Positions 44,671 to 56,971 of a stretch of DNA of 64,000 nt are shown one piece after another. The notes under the pieces are model-generated. The model saw only the letters and a program-made list of their open reading frames with translations, was not told the origin of the DNA and searched no databases. The translations under genes were made by a program, and so were the position numbers. Source of the stretch: Anthostomella pinea (Eukaryota > Ascomycota > Sordariomycetes > Xylariales > Xylariaceae); the NCBI GenBank assembly GCA_963556695.1, contig CAUWAG010000010.1:4712001-4776000 (forward strand), read 5' to 3'. The stretch's first letter is position 1. Every line of letters begins with the position of its first letter.

Positions 44671-45313
44671 AGAATACCAATTGCAAGATTTTGGTATGGG
44701 TTTCGCGGAGTCGTCGAAGCTCTGGAATGGTATAGGGCTCTGGCACGACTCGTTGTATCATGGGCGTCCAAAAGGGAACGGAGTTGCTAGGCTAGGTAGT
44801 CAGCACCAGCATTCGTGGACGGTGTAGAACATTGCGTGTTACAGGCAACGAGGCGTGTATGAGAAGAGCTGTATGACTTCTGAACTCTACTGAAGACCCG
44901 ATTTAACGTCCCGGCTTTCGCAATCAACAATGTCCAGCTCGGTCAGGTGAATGAACATGTAATACAAAGTACTCAATGCACTCTGGCACAATAGCTCCAT
45001 CTCAATTCCATGTGACCAAGCTTCCATTCTGTCCAAGTAATAGGGATTGCAAAGGCGTCAAACGTAAGGTACCACCGGTATCGACTCTTGCGAAAATCGC
45101 TGTGGCGCAGTAGATTCACCAGCCACAAGTATGTTTGCGCCCCACATGCACCTCCAGCTCGCAGATTTCATTGTTCAAGCTTCAACAGACTCTTTCCCAT
45201 GAACAAACTTATGCGCCAGCGAGACCAACCCGACATCGACTTCCCCTTCATACGGTGCCCATACTGCCACCCGTCGAGTTTCCCAACAACGTTAGAAGGA
45301 CTCGAGATTCGCC
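44671..45313. other. Intergenic, between p24 gene and Prp45
   Basis: These 643 bp between two plus-strand genes contain nothing recognised beyond UTR and promoter sequence. Confidence 0.45.
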
Positions 45314-47102
45314 ATGGCACCATCGCTTGAAGCCGCCTTGCCCAAACCCAAATACACCGGCGAGGATGAAGACATTCCAGCGCACGCGCAACAGCGCGGC
45401 CCGCGGATCGTTGGACCTGGCCAAATAGACGAGTCACAGATTGTCTTGCGGAGAACAGGACCACCTCCATACGGGCAACGTTCCTCATGGCGACCGCGTG
45501 GCCAGGAAGACTTTGGCGATGGAGGCGCATTCCCCGAGGTCCCTGTAGCACAATACCCTTTGGACATGGGGAAGAAAGGGTCATCGACTAGCAATGCTCT
45601 AACAATCCAAGTCGACGGATCTGGGAAAGTGCAATACGATGCCATCGCGAAGCAAGGCCATGCCGAAGGCAGGATCGTACACGCGTCATTCAAGGACCTC
45701 ATTCCCTTACGGCAGCGCGCAGATACAGGCGAGATTGATCTAGCGAGACCCAGCACGGAGCAGGTCGAAGAAACCACAGAGCGAACCAAGAACGCGTTGG
45801 CTGCGCTTGTTGGCTCCGCTGTGGCTGCCCAGAAGCCGAAGAACGTCAACGGCGTATCACGCCGAGATCCTACGTTTGTCCGATACACACCCGCGAACCA
45901 GATGGGAGACAACTCGAAGAAGCAAGACCGTATCATGAAGATTGTTGAGAGGCAAAAAGACCCGATGGAGCCTCCGAAGTTCAAGCATAAGAAGATTCCA
46001 AGAGGGCCACCTAGCCCTCCTCCGCCTGTGATGCGCTCGCCGCCCCGAAAATTGACAGCTGAAGATCAGGAAGCGTGGAAAATACCACCGCCCGTGTCCA
46101 ACTGGAAAAACCCGAAAGGTTTCACGGTCCCTCTCGACAAGCGGTTGGCGGCCGACGGGAGAGGTCTACAAGATGTTACCATCAACGATAAATTCGCACA
46201 ATTTTCCGAAGCTCTGTTCATGGCGGACCGACACGCACGCGAGGAAGTTAGGCAACGTGCACTCATGCAGCAGCGTCTGGCAGAAAAAGAGAAGGCCGAC
46301 AAGGAGGATAATCTACGGATGCTGGCCCAGAAAGCGCGGGAGGAGCGCGCAGGGGCTTCCAAACGCCGAGATTCTCGAGATTCGCGAGATTCACGATCCA
46401 GGTCACGAAGCTACAGCTACTCGGACTCTGGGTCTGACAGTGATGCTTCGGATGTACGTGAGCGGGAGAAGGCTCGAGAGGAAAGGCGCCGAGAAGAGGA
46501 ACGGAAACTGCGCCAATCACGCATGGGTGCCGAGAGACGAGTCCAGGTTATGGCTCGAGAGCAGAACCGTGACATTTCCGAGAAGATTGCACTTGGTCTG
46601 GCGAAACCTACGGCACAAGCAGAGTCGATGTATGACTCGCGGCTGTTCAACCAGACCAGCGGTTTTGATAGCGGCATCAACGAGGACAACCCCTACGACA
46701 AACCCCTATTCGCGGCTCAGGATGCCATCAACAGCATATACCGGCCTAGTCAGAACATGGAAGAGTACGACGAAGAAGGCGCTGGAGACCGGGAACTAGA
46801 GAAGATCCAGAAAACTAGTCGGTTTGGTGAGGCACTGGGTAGAGGCACGTTTAAGGGGTCTGGAGATGCTGAGGTTAGTACACCAAGATCATTATGTTGG
46901 ATCCTGCTAATTGGAGTCGATACAGGCACGAGAAGGTCCAGTCCAATTCGAGAAAGAGACTGCTGGAAACGATCCATTCCAGATGGACAAGTTCATGGCG
47001 GAGGTGGATCAGAGCTCTTCGTCGAAGAGGGGTTACGGTCTGCAGGACGGCGAGTCGAGGCAGCCGAAACGTGCCAAGGTAGAGGAGGAGGACGATGATT
47101 GA
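45314..47102 (+). CDS. PRP45: Pre-mRNA-processing protein 45 (SNW/SKIP)
   Basis: This is a spliceosome component of the Prp19-associated group needed for catalytic activation. Exons 45314-46873 and 46926-47102 give about 578 aa. The SNW core is clear: DPMEPPKFKHKKIPRGPPSP, then VSNWKNPKGFTVPLDKRLAA. A basic/Ser-Arg region (KRRDSRDSRDSRSRSRSYSY) and an acidic C-terminal end follow. GPVQFEKE in the last exon is the conserved C-terminal motif. The short 52-nt intron near the 3' end fits fungal homologs. Confidence 0.95.
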
Positions 47103-48700
47103 GCGCGTCAAACATCGTGACCACCTGAATGCAGCGGAAGCACCTTACCGACCCAGTCTGTCTTGATTACACGAATGCAGTCGGCAGGCGATGATGTGTT
47201 CGCTTTTCTGGTCTTGGAGATGGCACATCAACGCAATGAACCATCTTTTCGACATCAATACTCAAGCCCTTGTACATAACCAGAATCGAGCATGTCCCAT
47301 GAAATGGACCGCATGAGAAATATCGCCCTCGGTTTCTTGTCGGACCACTCCGTGAACCCTTTTTATATGTGGTGGTTTCCAGCTTGGAAGCTTTCCAGAG
47401 TCGGAGAGAGCTCATCGTCTCCCAGCTTGCATACATAGTGAAGTTTCCACCTGCCTACAAAGCAGAGAATCGACGTCCCATGTTCCCAAATAGGTCAGGG
47501 TGCTTATGTATGCACGCCAGCTCGCGGCGTTCTAGAACACCAGGATGCGTACGTGTTCTGCAGGTATGCCGGCGCCTCTTGGCAGATTGGGCTCGCGTGG
47601 CAGCGTGGCTGTGCTGTGTTTGGAAATTTGAATTTTGTACACGCAACGCCAAGAGCCGTGACCCGCAGGATCGATAGACTGCCGGTCACATCCTAGAGGC
47701 GCTCTGCCAATTGCTTGATTCAAGTCTCCACCTCAAACGTCTTGACAGCCTTCGAACGTGGGCTGTCGCAAGTGCTGTTTACTGCCGTGCATGTCTCTCA
47801 TGGGCTCGTTTATCGAGCGTCGTCGCCCTCTACCCCACTCTCATGGCTTTCATACAACGTACGCGTTGTGAGCGAAGAGGAACACCAATAACCAGAACCG
47901 GGACTAGCTGAGGGCTATGCTGCGATGGGACTGGCATTCCTGTAGAAGAGCCACGGCGATCATCTCCCCGACTCTCGCAGAGGGTGTGAATGAAGGGAGC
48001 CAGACGAGTGTCTTTGAGTTCCCACTTTTTTGGAAGGTAAGGTATCAGGGGCCGGGCATGGCCTTTCCTCACTGCTGCCAACATGCGCAGGACGAGTGCC
48101 CAACCATACCGAGTTCTTTCCTCAAGAGACCTTCATTGGTTTCTGGTGCAGGAGAGCGGGATGCCCCGGCGCAGTCGCATTTGATAGCAGCCCATCCGGC
48201 GTCATCGGCCCCCATTTAGGTGCTTAGATCGGCCGAACGTGGAACTCTCAACGCGTCAGCTTGCCCCAGTCTTCCCTAACGGCCTTCCGAGGGTGTGGGT
48301 GTGCCCGCAACACACCCTCTGCGGCAGGAATGAGCGACCCAGACTCGTTTCCGCTAGGCGTAGCCGAAACTTTCGGGGCTATGCTGCGAGTCTATTCGAT
48401 AAAATGCCATGGACGCCCATCTTGTCGCGTTGACATCAGGCTCTCTCTGCTCTGAAAGACCACCGACCGTCCCAGGCAGAATAACACCAGCAGCTCGTAT
48501 TCTCATGCAGCTGTCCCAATAGAGTCGATCCGAAGGACTACGCCGTTCAACTCAGCACTTATCAGGCAAGCCCGGAGCCACTCGACCCCTCAGATTGTAG
48601 GCTATTGGCCAGTCTGCGGCGCAGTACATATCAGTCACTCGCACTCGCTATCTAGGGAGGTGTCGAGCAAGACCAGGACTTCTTTCTTGCTCCTACAAAT
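47103..48700. other. Intergenic DNA
   Basis: These 1.6 kb hold only short overlapping frames on both strands and no recognised feature. Confidence 0.45.
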
Positions 48701-50013
48701 ATGGGCTGGGAAAACTCACAACAACACCAGGGCAAGGCTGGTCCTGCCGCCTTCCAGGTCAGAGATGCCAACGGATCAGTCGAAATGGTGACCGGATCAC
48801 CACCGACGTACGCAGCTGACCACCCATTACCGCCGCGAGCAAACATGGGCCCCCCGCACCAGCCTTGGTGGAAGCCGAAGGGCTGGCGCAAGAGGACATG
48901 GGCCATCATCGCGGTCGTCCTCGTTGCTATCATTCTTGCTGCTGTCCTTGCTGGAGTTCTCGTCACCAAGGCGAATCGATACCCTGACTATAGCGCGCTT
49001 AGCTACTCACTGCAAGACGAATGTAAGTTGGCCCAGCCAGCAGGCCTCATGTATGAAAGTTTGGATCACAATTAACCCAAAGTATAGACTCTGGCTCAAC
49101 TTTCTTTGACAACTTCGACTACTTCACAGGATACGACCCAGCTGAGGGTTTCGTACACTACGTTCCCAAAGAACAGGCTGAGTCGCTGGTATGAGACGTC
49201 CATGACATTGACGTCTTTCCCTCACTAACCTCGGTCCTCTAGAACTTGACATACGCAACCGATGACGTTGCTGTATTGGCCGTCGACACATCGGTGGGGC
49301 CCACCTCAAGCCCGGATGCTTCGACTGGCAGATTCTCAGTGCGAATTGAGTCAAAGGTCCAATATGACAGTGGACTTTTCATCTTTGACGTGAAGCATAC
49401 ACCATACGGGTGCGGTACATGGCCTGCGCTGTGGCTTTCCGATCAAAACAACTGGCCGACCAATGGCGAAATCGACATCATGGAAGCTGTGAACAACGCT
49501 ACGGATGGTAACCAGATGACGCTGCACACGACAGACAGCTGTTCGATGGGTGGCATCAAGCGCAAGATGAGTGGCTCGTCCATTTCCAACAACTGCTACA
49601 ACGCCACCGACGACAATGCCGGCTGCGGCGTAAGCGGGAAGACGGATTCGTACGGAGTGACCTACAACGAGGACCAGGGGGGCATCATGGCAGTCGAGTG
49701 GCGGGATGCGGGAATCCGGATGTGGGAATTCGGTAGGAGCCAGATTCCCTCGGACATCACGAACCAGTCCCCCGACCCTAGCACATGGGGAACTGCCACG
49801 GCCGACTTTCCAAACACTGACTGCGATATAAGCTCTCACTTCACCAATCAGAGCATCATCGTCAACATTGACCTCTGCGGTCAGTGGGCCGGGAACGTGT
49901 ACGCCGAGAGCGGATGTCCCAGTAACTGCACCGACTACGTGGCCAACAACCCCGACGCTTTCACCAACGCATTCTGGGAGTTTGGGGCTTTCCAGGTCTA
50001 CAAGGCCTCCTAG
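48701..50013 (+). CDS. GH16 endo-beta-glucanase, type II membrane-anchored
   Basis: This is a family 16 glycoside hydrolase acting on beta-1,3(4)-glucan, probably in the cell wall, about 397 aa. Exons are 48701-49022, 49088-49188 and 49243-50013. A cytosolic Pro-rich N-terminus precedes one membrane helix (WAIIAVVLVAIILAAVLAGV, about residues 67-86), so the catalytic domain should face outside. The active-site motif is NGEIDIMEAVN (GEIDxxE), preceded by GTWPALWLSD. Several Cys in the C-terminal half suggest disulfides. The membrane anchor replaces the secretory signal seen in many GH16 enzymes. Confidence 0.92.
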
Positions 50014-50617
50014 AGTAGCCTCGAGATACAATCGGAGGCTTGGCTTTCTCTCGACATGATGGACTCAGCAATTGGAAGGATGGGTTGGAGTTGGCGGCTG
50101 GCTCGGAAAAGCTGTAAGATCAGCAAGGCGTTGGGGGATTGTCAGATACCTTATCGGTGCTGTACGCGTCCATGTGAGTATTAACCTGTGTTACCACTCC
50201 ATTATCTACTGGCTCTACAGTGGCAGGTAGTCAGCGAAAGGAGACGAGACAAGAATACCTATCAATCAGACATTACGATACTAGAATGAGCGAACAATGA
50301 TCATGTCGATTAACCAATCATATCAGTGTCATTCTTCTCCGTTCATTCCTCTCCTGCAGCCAAAAGTTCGGCTGCCACCGGTAAAGGCTCACGAGCTCCA
50401 GCTGAATATAGCGGACTCCATAGCAGACATTCGCAAGGAGATCCGTCTCCAGTTTTAATCCGAACCTCTATACCAAAAATTCCTCCACGCCTCGCTCCCA
50501 GCGCTCGTCATGAAACATTTCACCCGAAGATCGATATCTATACCGACAAGGTACACTGAATCCCAAAAAGTCTCCTACACCCAATGCCCCAACCAACGTC
50601 CTAAATAGGGCTATGCG
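50014..50617. other. Intergenic, convergent 3' ends
   Basis: These 604 bp lie between the GH16 gene and the hypothetical gene. They contain a diverged relative of the dispersed repeat at 50551-50583. Confidence 0.45.
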
Positions 50618-51352
50618 TCAATGACGTTTGCGCCCCTGGCGGTTATCGACTGGGACGAAGTCTTCTTCGTTCTCGTTGTCGTTGCCGTTGCCGTGGACGA
50701 GGTTCATGGCGATGAGTCCCTCTGGTGAGAGGGCTGGGAGGTTGACGCCGTCGAAGTGGCTGCCGATGTGTTGGGTGTCTTGGTACACCTGCTCCGGGCC
50801 CAGCCCCTGGTATAAACTCGTAGAGGGGAAGGGATCGTACTCATGCCTATGCCCATGCCCATATACCTGGGCGTGGGCGGTGTCATAGGGGTACCCGTAC
50901 CCGGCGGCAACCGACGAAGAGTGTCGAACGACACCTTGGTGTGCCCAAGAGTGGGACGTATTCGCGCCATAGGTGTCGGCAGCACCGTATCGATCCTGGT
51001 ACATCTGGCCTGGCTGGGTATACCCGCCAGTCCTGTTGGCGGTATAGCTGGTAGGTTGATGGATGGCTCCGGGCTGGCAGCGGCAGGAGAAGCTGCCGCG
51101 GCGAGCACAGTGGCAGTCTTGGTTGCTGCACTTGTTGTTCCACCCATGATGGCTGTTGGAGGCGGTCATGGGGGCATGGCAGAATTGGCAGTACTGGGTG
51201 CCGGTGTTGCCACCCTGAGGAAGGGTACCGACCAGTTGACCCGGGTGATGGGCGGTCCCGTGAGTGACAGCATGGTCGGCGTCTCCATGTTGAGCGGACT
51301 GATCTGCCATGGGTGGACCGTTGCTGGTGCTGTCATGGGTTGGGCGGTTCAT
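50618..51352 (-). CDS. Hypothetical His/Gln/Tyr-rich protein with Cys cluster
   Basis: This is an intronless 244-aa frame. A Cys-rich segment near residues 55-92 reads YCQFCHAPM, then NKCSNQDCHCARRG and SCRCQPG, and looks like a small metal-binding knuckle. The rest is low-complexity and disordered, rich in Gly, His, Tyr and Gln, with a basic end RQGRKRH that may be a nuclear signal. No known family is recognised. The codon pattern and length support coding; the antisense 206-codon frame is a shadow. Confidence 0.65.
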   Translation of the reverse strand: MNRPTHDSTSNGPPMADQSAQHGDADHAVTHGTAHHPGQLVGTLPQGGNTGTQYCQFCHAPMTASNSHHGWNNKCSNQDCHCARRGSFSCRCQPGAIHQPTSYTANRTGGYTQPGQMYQDRYGAADTYGANTSHSWAHQGVVRHSSSVAAGYGYPYDTAHAQVYGHGHRHEYDPFPSTSLYQGLGPEQVYQDTQHIGSHFDGVNLPALSPEGLIAMNLVHGNGNDNENEEDFVPVDNRQGRKRH

Positions 51353-53713
51353 CGTGCTTGTTTCAGAGAAGATGGACGTTGGGGCTTGAAGCAGAGTTGG
51401 AGACTGTTGAGTTCTTGGGACGAGGATGGGAGGCCGGTGTTGATTTGTGAACTGTTGTCATAACGCATTAGGTGACCGGAGAGGAGGCAGGATATCAGGA
51501 GGGAGGACTTGCATTGGAGAGCCTATGTCTGAGGAATACCACCCTCGCTTGTCTTGATACAAGATTCTTGCTGGCGGTGCCTCCACTGTAGGCGAAAGGT
51601 TTGGGTCAGGGAAAGGGGGGAGGATGTCCGTCCAGTTCGTTATGAGTCGCTTACACCAGAAATAACAATAAGAAGGGCGCGAACTGGATATCGAAGAGGA
51701 TGATATGCCAGAGAATGAAGCACGAGAGAAAGGCGAATACCTGCACTATTCAAGTTACTGGCCTCATGACATGTTAGACTCATCTTAGGATAGACTGGCG
51801 ACTGGCTTGTCCATCCTTCAAAAGGGAAGACTCTATGTTGGGGAAAAGAGGTAGCCTTCATGTTGGCAAACACACTGTTTGAATTACAGAGTTGGCATCG
51901 AGTTGACATCGAGTTCAGAATATTCATGTGGCCCATTTCCGAATTCAGTGTAAGGCTGCCGGCTGAAGAGCGGTGGGTGGGTATTCAGGAATGTCTACAC
52001 AGACGGTCTGACTGCCTAACCAGACGGTGTCCTATCCGCATTAGGCCTGATTTCGTTAATTGATTGGCCTGAGTAAGCCCAACCAGCTATAAGCTACACC
52101 GATTTAGGTATTTTTTTTCATTGTACGTATTAGGTACTTGCAATGCGAATGGGATCGAGATACTTGTATGAATGATTGAGCTTTGGAACTGGAGGCCCTA
52201 GAGGCGCCGTACAGTTCCCCCCTGTTTTTTTAGCAGTGGAACTGGTCAATGACAGGTGGTTTATGCCATTTCCTCCAGACATCGATACCTTCGTCCTGTC
52301 AGTCTATGAGTGCCGCGGGTTGATGGGCAGTATTATATACATACGCTAGGAATAGCGACGGCCGAACCCGATCGGCTCTGTCTCCTCCCCACGACCCGCA
52401 GCCTCATGCCACCCATGTTGGTGCAGAGTAACCCGGACCCCGGAACAATGACAAACGCTCGCTGTGACACGTTAAGTGCCAATGGACGACGTGCATCGAC
52501 AGCTCCATGCACATTCATTTCGCCTAAAGCATTCGCCATCGAGTATCGCAACTCTACACGCCGCGGTCACCACTCTCAGCCGTCCGCATAGCATTTAGCA
52601 ATTCGGTTCGTTAGAGCAGTCATGGCTTGGCCTCTTGTGACCAGTATGGAATCATCGGAGGCGAACCTAAGCACAGTTGCCAGTACCCCGAACTCCATCC
52701 TTCCACCGTGTTGGCGAAGCCGGCTCATAGTATGCCCGCAATTGGCGAGGCGGTATGAAATCATCGGACCATAAGTGAGTCAGTCAGGAGGAAGAAACGG
52801 AAGCATGTAAGGTTGATCAAGTATCGAAACGCCTTCAGGTCACTCTAATATGAAAATTCCGTGGTCACACAGAATCAGGCCCGAGACGCTCGGAAGAGTT
52901 GGTCTTACCGACTGACGACCAGATTAGTGCTGACAACTCTTGACGTATTGACTCAATCACCCAGTAATGTATCCTCTTGCTTAGTGCTGCCACCCACAAT
53001 AAGCCTCCTGATCCTCGGATGGAACTTTCTCAGCGACATCCAGCTAGGGGTGTTCTCCCTGTGGCTGCAAGGTTGCACTACGATACGCGCACGAGTGAGA
53101 AACCAGAAAGTAGCCCGGCATCGATGAGTGATGAACTTCTTGTTCTCAAATGAGACGCTTGAAATTTGGAATTGACTTGCGTAAGTGCCGAGGAACGAGT
53201 ACATACGGCCGCTCTATCTCGCCTCATTGATGGTGTACTCGCCTCGTCTCGAGTCTGTAGGCTTCTCACGCACGCGGACTCGGACTACTAGGGCGACAGT
53301 AGAGGAAGTGAAACAAGTGGACATATAGGCGTCACGAGCGTAAGCAATTGATTCCGATGTAGTACAATCTGGAACATCAGTAAGTCAGGAGGCGAATCGC
53401 GTGGAAAATAAGTCTGAAGCGTTGATAAGCGGTGTTGATAATGATACAATGGATATACAGTTCGGAACTACCATCTAACATCTAGATGTGTAAGTCCCTA
53501 TCTGACTCTGAGTCTCTTCCCAGGTCGCAAGCGGAGATGATCATTACCTTCTATATATATCCGAACAGACCCAAAACGCCTCGATGCTATGCAAATAACC
53601 ATCAGATGCCATATGACACAGTCAAATAGTCGCACACTGCGCCGCGCCTCGCCGCGCTCGACTGCCCATCGTGCAACCTCGATCCTTCGTCTCGACCGCT
53701 GCGCACCTCCCTT
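51353..53713. other. Gene-poor intergenic DNA
   Basis: This 2.4-kb stretch contains no supported gene. Frames are short and lack protein features; poly-T runs occur near 52118 and 52225. Confidence 0.45.
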
Positions 53714-54436
53714 CTAGTCTTTCTCCGGTTGCCGCATGTAAGCGTCTATAGCGGCACTGAATGCCGCGAACGCGGCGCATCCACCGGCGACGGCCGTCGG
53801 GCCTCCACTTCGTGCTAGGATCCCGCCCGTCAGACACCCGGCAGCGACGCCGTTGGCCAAGTCGTTCTTCGCGCGGAAGCCCTCGATGCCGCATTCGATA
53901 CCGCTGAACAGCATACCGACTTTGCCGAAGTTCCTGGCCGTACTGTAGGATCGCGCACCCATGTCTTTGAAGCCGACCTTGAGCTGCTGGCGCATGGGGA
54001 GTTCGGCGATCGGTTTCGGAGCTGCGCCGGGTGCGCCGGCGGTGTGGAACGGCGTGTCGTATGACATCTGGAGGTCCTTGTTAGCTTGGGTGACGACGCA
54101 AGCATGGCCAGAGAAGGCCACGGAGGGTTCCTTTAAGTCGAGGTATAATTGCGGACAAGACTGTTGTCCCATCCCAGTGTGGACGACGCTGGAGGATCAC
54201 ATACCGACGCCATGAACATTCCAAACATACCACCCATGCCGAATCCCAGTACACCTGACAGTGCGGACTTGCCAAAGCATGACTCCATCATCTTGTTCAG
54301 CTATTTGTCAAGTCAGTTACTGCTGTTGCCACCGGGAAACACCAGAGGCGAAAAGACGAACCGCCTTGAGGTTTGGGTCATTAGGATCGTATGATGAGCC
54401 CCCTTGAGGGGCGCCAGCTCCTGGTAGGCCGTTCAT
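53714..54436 (-). CDS. TIM22: Mitochondrial import inner membrane translocase subunit Tim22
   Basis: This is the channel subunit of the TIM22 carrier-protein insertase in the mitochondrial inner membrane, about 174 aa. Exons are 54436-54362 ([15 protein letters not shown]), 54300-54205 and 54067-53714. Tim17/22/23-type features are [20 protein letters not shown] with FMASMSYDTPF, and later [20 protein letters not shown] and [16 protein letters not shown]. Glycine-rich helices continue to the end. The frame is open 57 codons upstream of the chosen ATG, but the start at MNGLPG fits the family length. Confidence 0.92.
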
Positions 54437-54863
54437 GATGTATGATGAGGACGAGGATGGGAATACGACGTCGCGTTCGGTTGTCGCGATGGAGAGGCTA
54501 TCGCGACCGATAAGGGTGAAGACCAAATTATTTTCTTGCCGCACTTGACCGCTTCTCTCCATACCTGCCGCAGCTGCAGGGGTCCGTGGAAGGTGGAGTG
54601 GTCCCATTCTAAGCTCGATCCACTTCAGCCCTTTGGCTTTTGGACCCTTCTGCCTTCAAATTCTTGCTGCTTGTTGTTCTAAAAGTCACAATTCCAGTGT
54701 CAAATAGAATTAATTGAGGAATGCTTCCTGTTCGTATGATTCGATCTCTTTGACTTGCCTACCTGTGTCTTTTCAGATGCATCCCAAAACTAGAGGTGGA
54801 ATAATGTCCAGGGCCCTGCCAAGCCTCTAATAACGTCACTAAAAGCGGTGACAGCTTTGAATC

Positions 54864-55593
54864 GAGTAACTGTATTCCCCCACCCCGATTTCCGTATTCT
54901 CCCACCCCAGCTAAGCCCGTTCAGATAAGTAATCTTTCTATGCGTACAAGTGGCAACGCACCCAAATCATACACTCTAGGTACTTTATTTCGTATGCGTT
55001 TCCTACTAATTAAAAGATACTTTTTATAATGTGGATCCCAGCCACTGGATCCAGCCACCAGGAGCTTATCGGATCTCCTGTCATCTAGGGCGTTCTACGA
55101 TAAGGTTACCTGGGATGGCTGCCCCAGGTGACAGGTACCAATCCACTGTAATTTAGGTATTAAGATACTTCTCGGATGGGATCCCTTCCCATCCGAACGA
55201 AACCAAGCACCAACCAGAATACAGATCATCACAACCAAGACTTGTGATAGATCTCCGTTCTGGTTCCGCTACCACAAAGGCACAATAATGTAACCGGCTG
55301 TTTAAGACAACATCTCGCAGCGACGGTTCGGGCGAGGTTTAGGGTTAGTAGTTAGGGTTAGCCGGGGGTTTAGGGGGCGGTACGAGCCTCCCATCCGGGA
55401 ATATGTCCTTGTATGCGCCGTGGTGGTGATAGTAATGGTAATAGTGGTAAATCTAGTAATGCGGTGTGGTATTAAGGCTCTGCGCGACCGTTGTGATTAC
55501 AGTGGGCTAAGCGCTGTAATCGGGAAGACTGTCCGAATGGGGTTAGTTGGGGTGGGAAAATACGGAAATCGGGGTGGGGGAATACAATTACTC
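54864..55593. mobile_element. Non-autonomous DNA transposon (MITE), MULE-like
   Basis: This is a 730-bp element with terminal inverted repeats of about 64 bp. The left end is GAGTAACTGTATTCCCCCAC and so on from 54864, and the reverse complement of the right end is GAGTAATTGTATTCCCCCAC. About 57 of 64 positions match; nearly all differences are transitions. It is flanked by a 9-bp direct repeat, CTTTGAATC at 54855-54863 and CTTTAAATC at 55594-55602, consistent with a target-site duplication of Mutator-like size. There is no open frame for a transposase. The interior holds hairpins (ACCTGGG/CCCAGGT at 55108-55129) and telomere-like sequence. It sits about 237 bp upstream of the SET/NAP gene start. 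Confidence 0.82.
55338..55377 (+). repeat. Telomere-like tract inside the MITE
   Basis: The sequence contains TTTAGGGTTAG at 55338-55348 and TTAGGGTTAG at 55352-55361, then GGTTTAGGGGG. The TTAGGG unit is the usual fungal telomere repeat. Confidence 0.5.
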
Positions 55594-55829
55594 CTTTAAA
55601 TCGAGGCTTCGCAAGGATGCACCATTGACGGACCCCAATTGATCGACGATAAATTTTGGATTTTCCTACATATCATAAAGCTTCCATAAAAGCAGGTTGT
55701 GTTGCTATTCCTGCCTCGTATCATCCTTCCCACCATCTCTTCAAGTCGCAACTCGTTCTTTCCGCATCCAAATTCACTCCGAACCAAACTCAGGTTTCCA
55801 AGGCGACGACATAATTCCATTCTGCAGCC

Positions 55830-56971
55830 ATGGCCGATTCGGTAGACGAGATCAACGTCACCTACGAGGAACTGGCAGAGCTCGAGAAGGAATTTGACGA
55901 TGTCGACACAGAGATAGGTGAGTATTACAGTTGGCAAGATGCGCCGGTGCATATTGTTGATTCTAACCCACTCATCAGTCCGCCAACAAGTTGCGCTCAC
56001 CAAGCCGCTATATGAGAAGAGGGCCAAGGTCATTGCCAAGATCCCCAACTTCTGGGCCTTAGTCATTGAAGCAGCACCCCAGGACATCGACCAGTACATA
56101 TTCCCAAGTGACTCGGCCGCACTCCTGTCCAGCGTCACCAACCTCTCAGTGTCTCATTTTGAGATTGAAGACGGCAGCAACGGCGACCCCCGCAGCATCT
56201 CTATCAAGTTCGAGTTCGAGGAGAACGAGTTCTTCGAGAACAAGGTGCTCGAGAAGAAGTTCTGGTACCGCCGCTCTAAGGATGGCTTTGCGGGGCTAGT
56301 CAGCGAGCCCGTCCCCATCAAATGGAAGGCTGGCAAGGATCTGACTGACGGGCTCTTGGATATGGCCGTCAACGTCTGGGAGCAGGATAAGAAGCAGGGA
56401 CAAGCCAACGGGGACAGCAAGAAGCAGTCGAAGGCCAAGGATTGGAGGCCCGACCAGAAGGCACTTAAGGAAAAGATCGATGCTAGTGGCCTCGGCGCAG
56501 TGTCCTTCTTCTGCTGGTTCGGATACCGCGGCGAGCACGTATCTGCAGAGGAAAGTCGCATCGCAACCGAGGAAGAGAAGAAACGACGAGCCGACAAAGC
56601 TGCAGGCAAAGATGACGAAGCTCCTGAGCTTAAGGAGGCTGACGAAGACGAGGACGAGGATGAAGAAGATGACGAGAACGACCCTGATGCTCTCGAGATC
56701 TTCCCCGACGGTGATGAGCTGGCTATCGCTTTCAGCGAGGATCTCTTTCCTAATGCCATCAAGTTCTTCAGTAAGTCTCTCTTATTAGTTAACTGCCTTG
56801 GAGTGACAAGTGGCTAATCTTCGCCAAGCCCAAGCTCAGGAAGAGGATGCTCTCAGCGAGGTTGACTTCGAGGAGGACGATGAGGACATGGACGATGACG
56901 CCCCCATGCTCGTCCAAGGGGAAGATAAGAGTGATGATGAGGCACCACCGTCGAAGAAGCGAAAGCCGTAA
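55830..56971 (+). CDS. SET/Vps75-type NAP family histone chaperone
   Basis: This is a histone chaperone of the nucleosome assembly protein superfamily, about 340 aa. Exons are 55830-55917, 55979-56770 and 56829-56971. An N-terminal helix (EELAELEKEFDDVDTEI) leads into the dimerisation region, then the earmuff fold with FWALVIEAAPQDIDQYI, FWYRRSKDGF and FFCWFGYRGE. Acidic tracts follow, and the C-terminus SKKRKP is a likely nuclear signal. The last acceptor (AAG at 56826-56828) keeps frame; the later CAG would not. It is shorter and closer to SET/Vps75 than to Nap1. Confidence 0.87.

Noticed and set aside
50843..51463. 206-codon plus-strand frame opposite the hypothetical gene
   Set aside because: It starts with repeated MP from the His/Gly-rich opposite strand; the minus-strand frame has the better start, length and Cys pattern.
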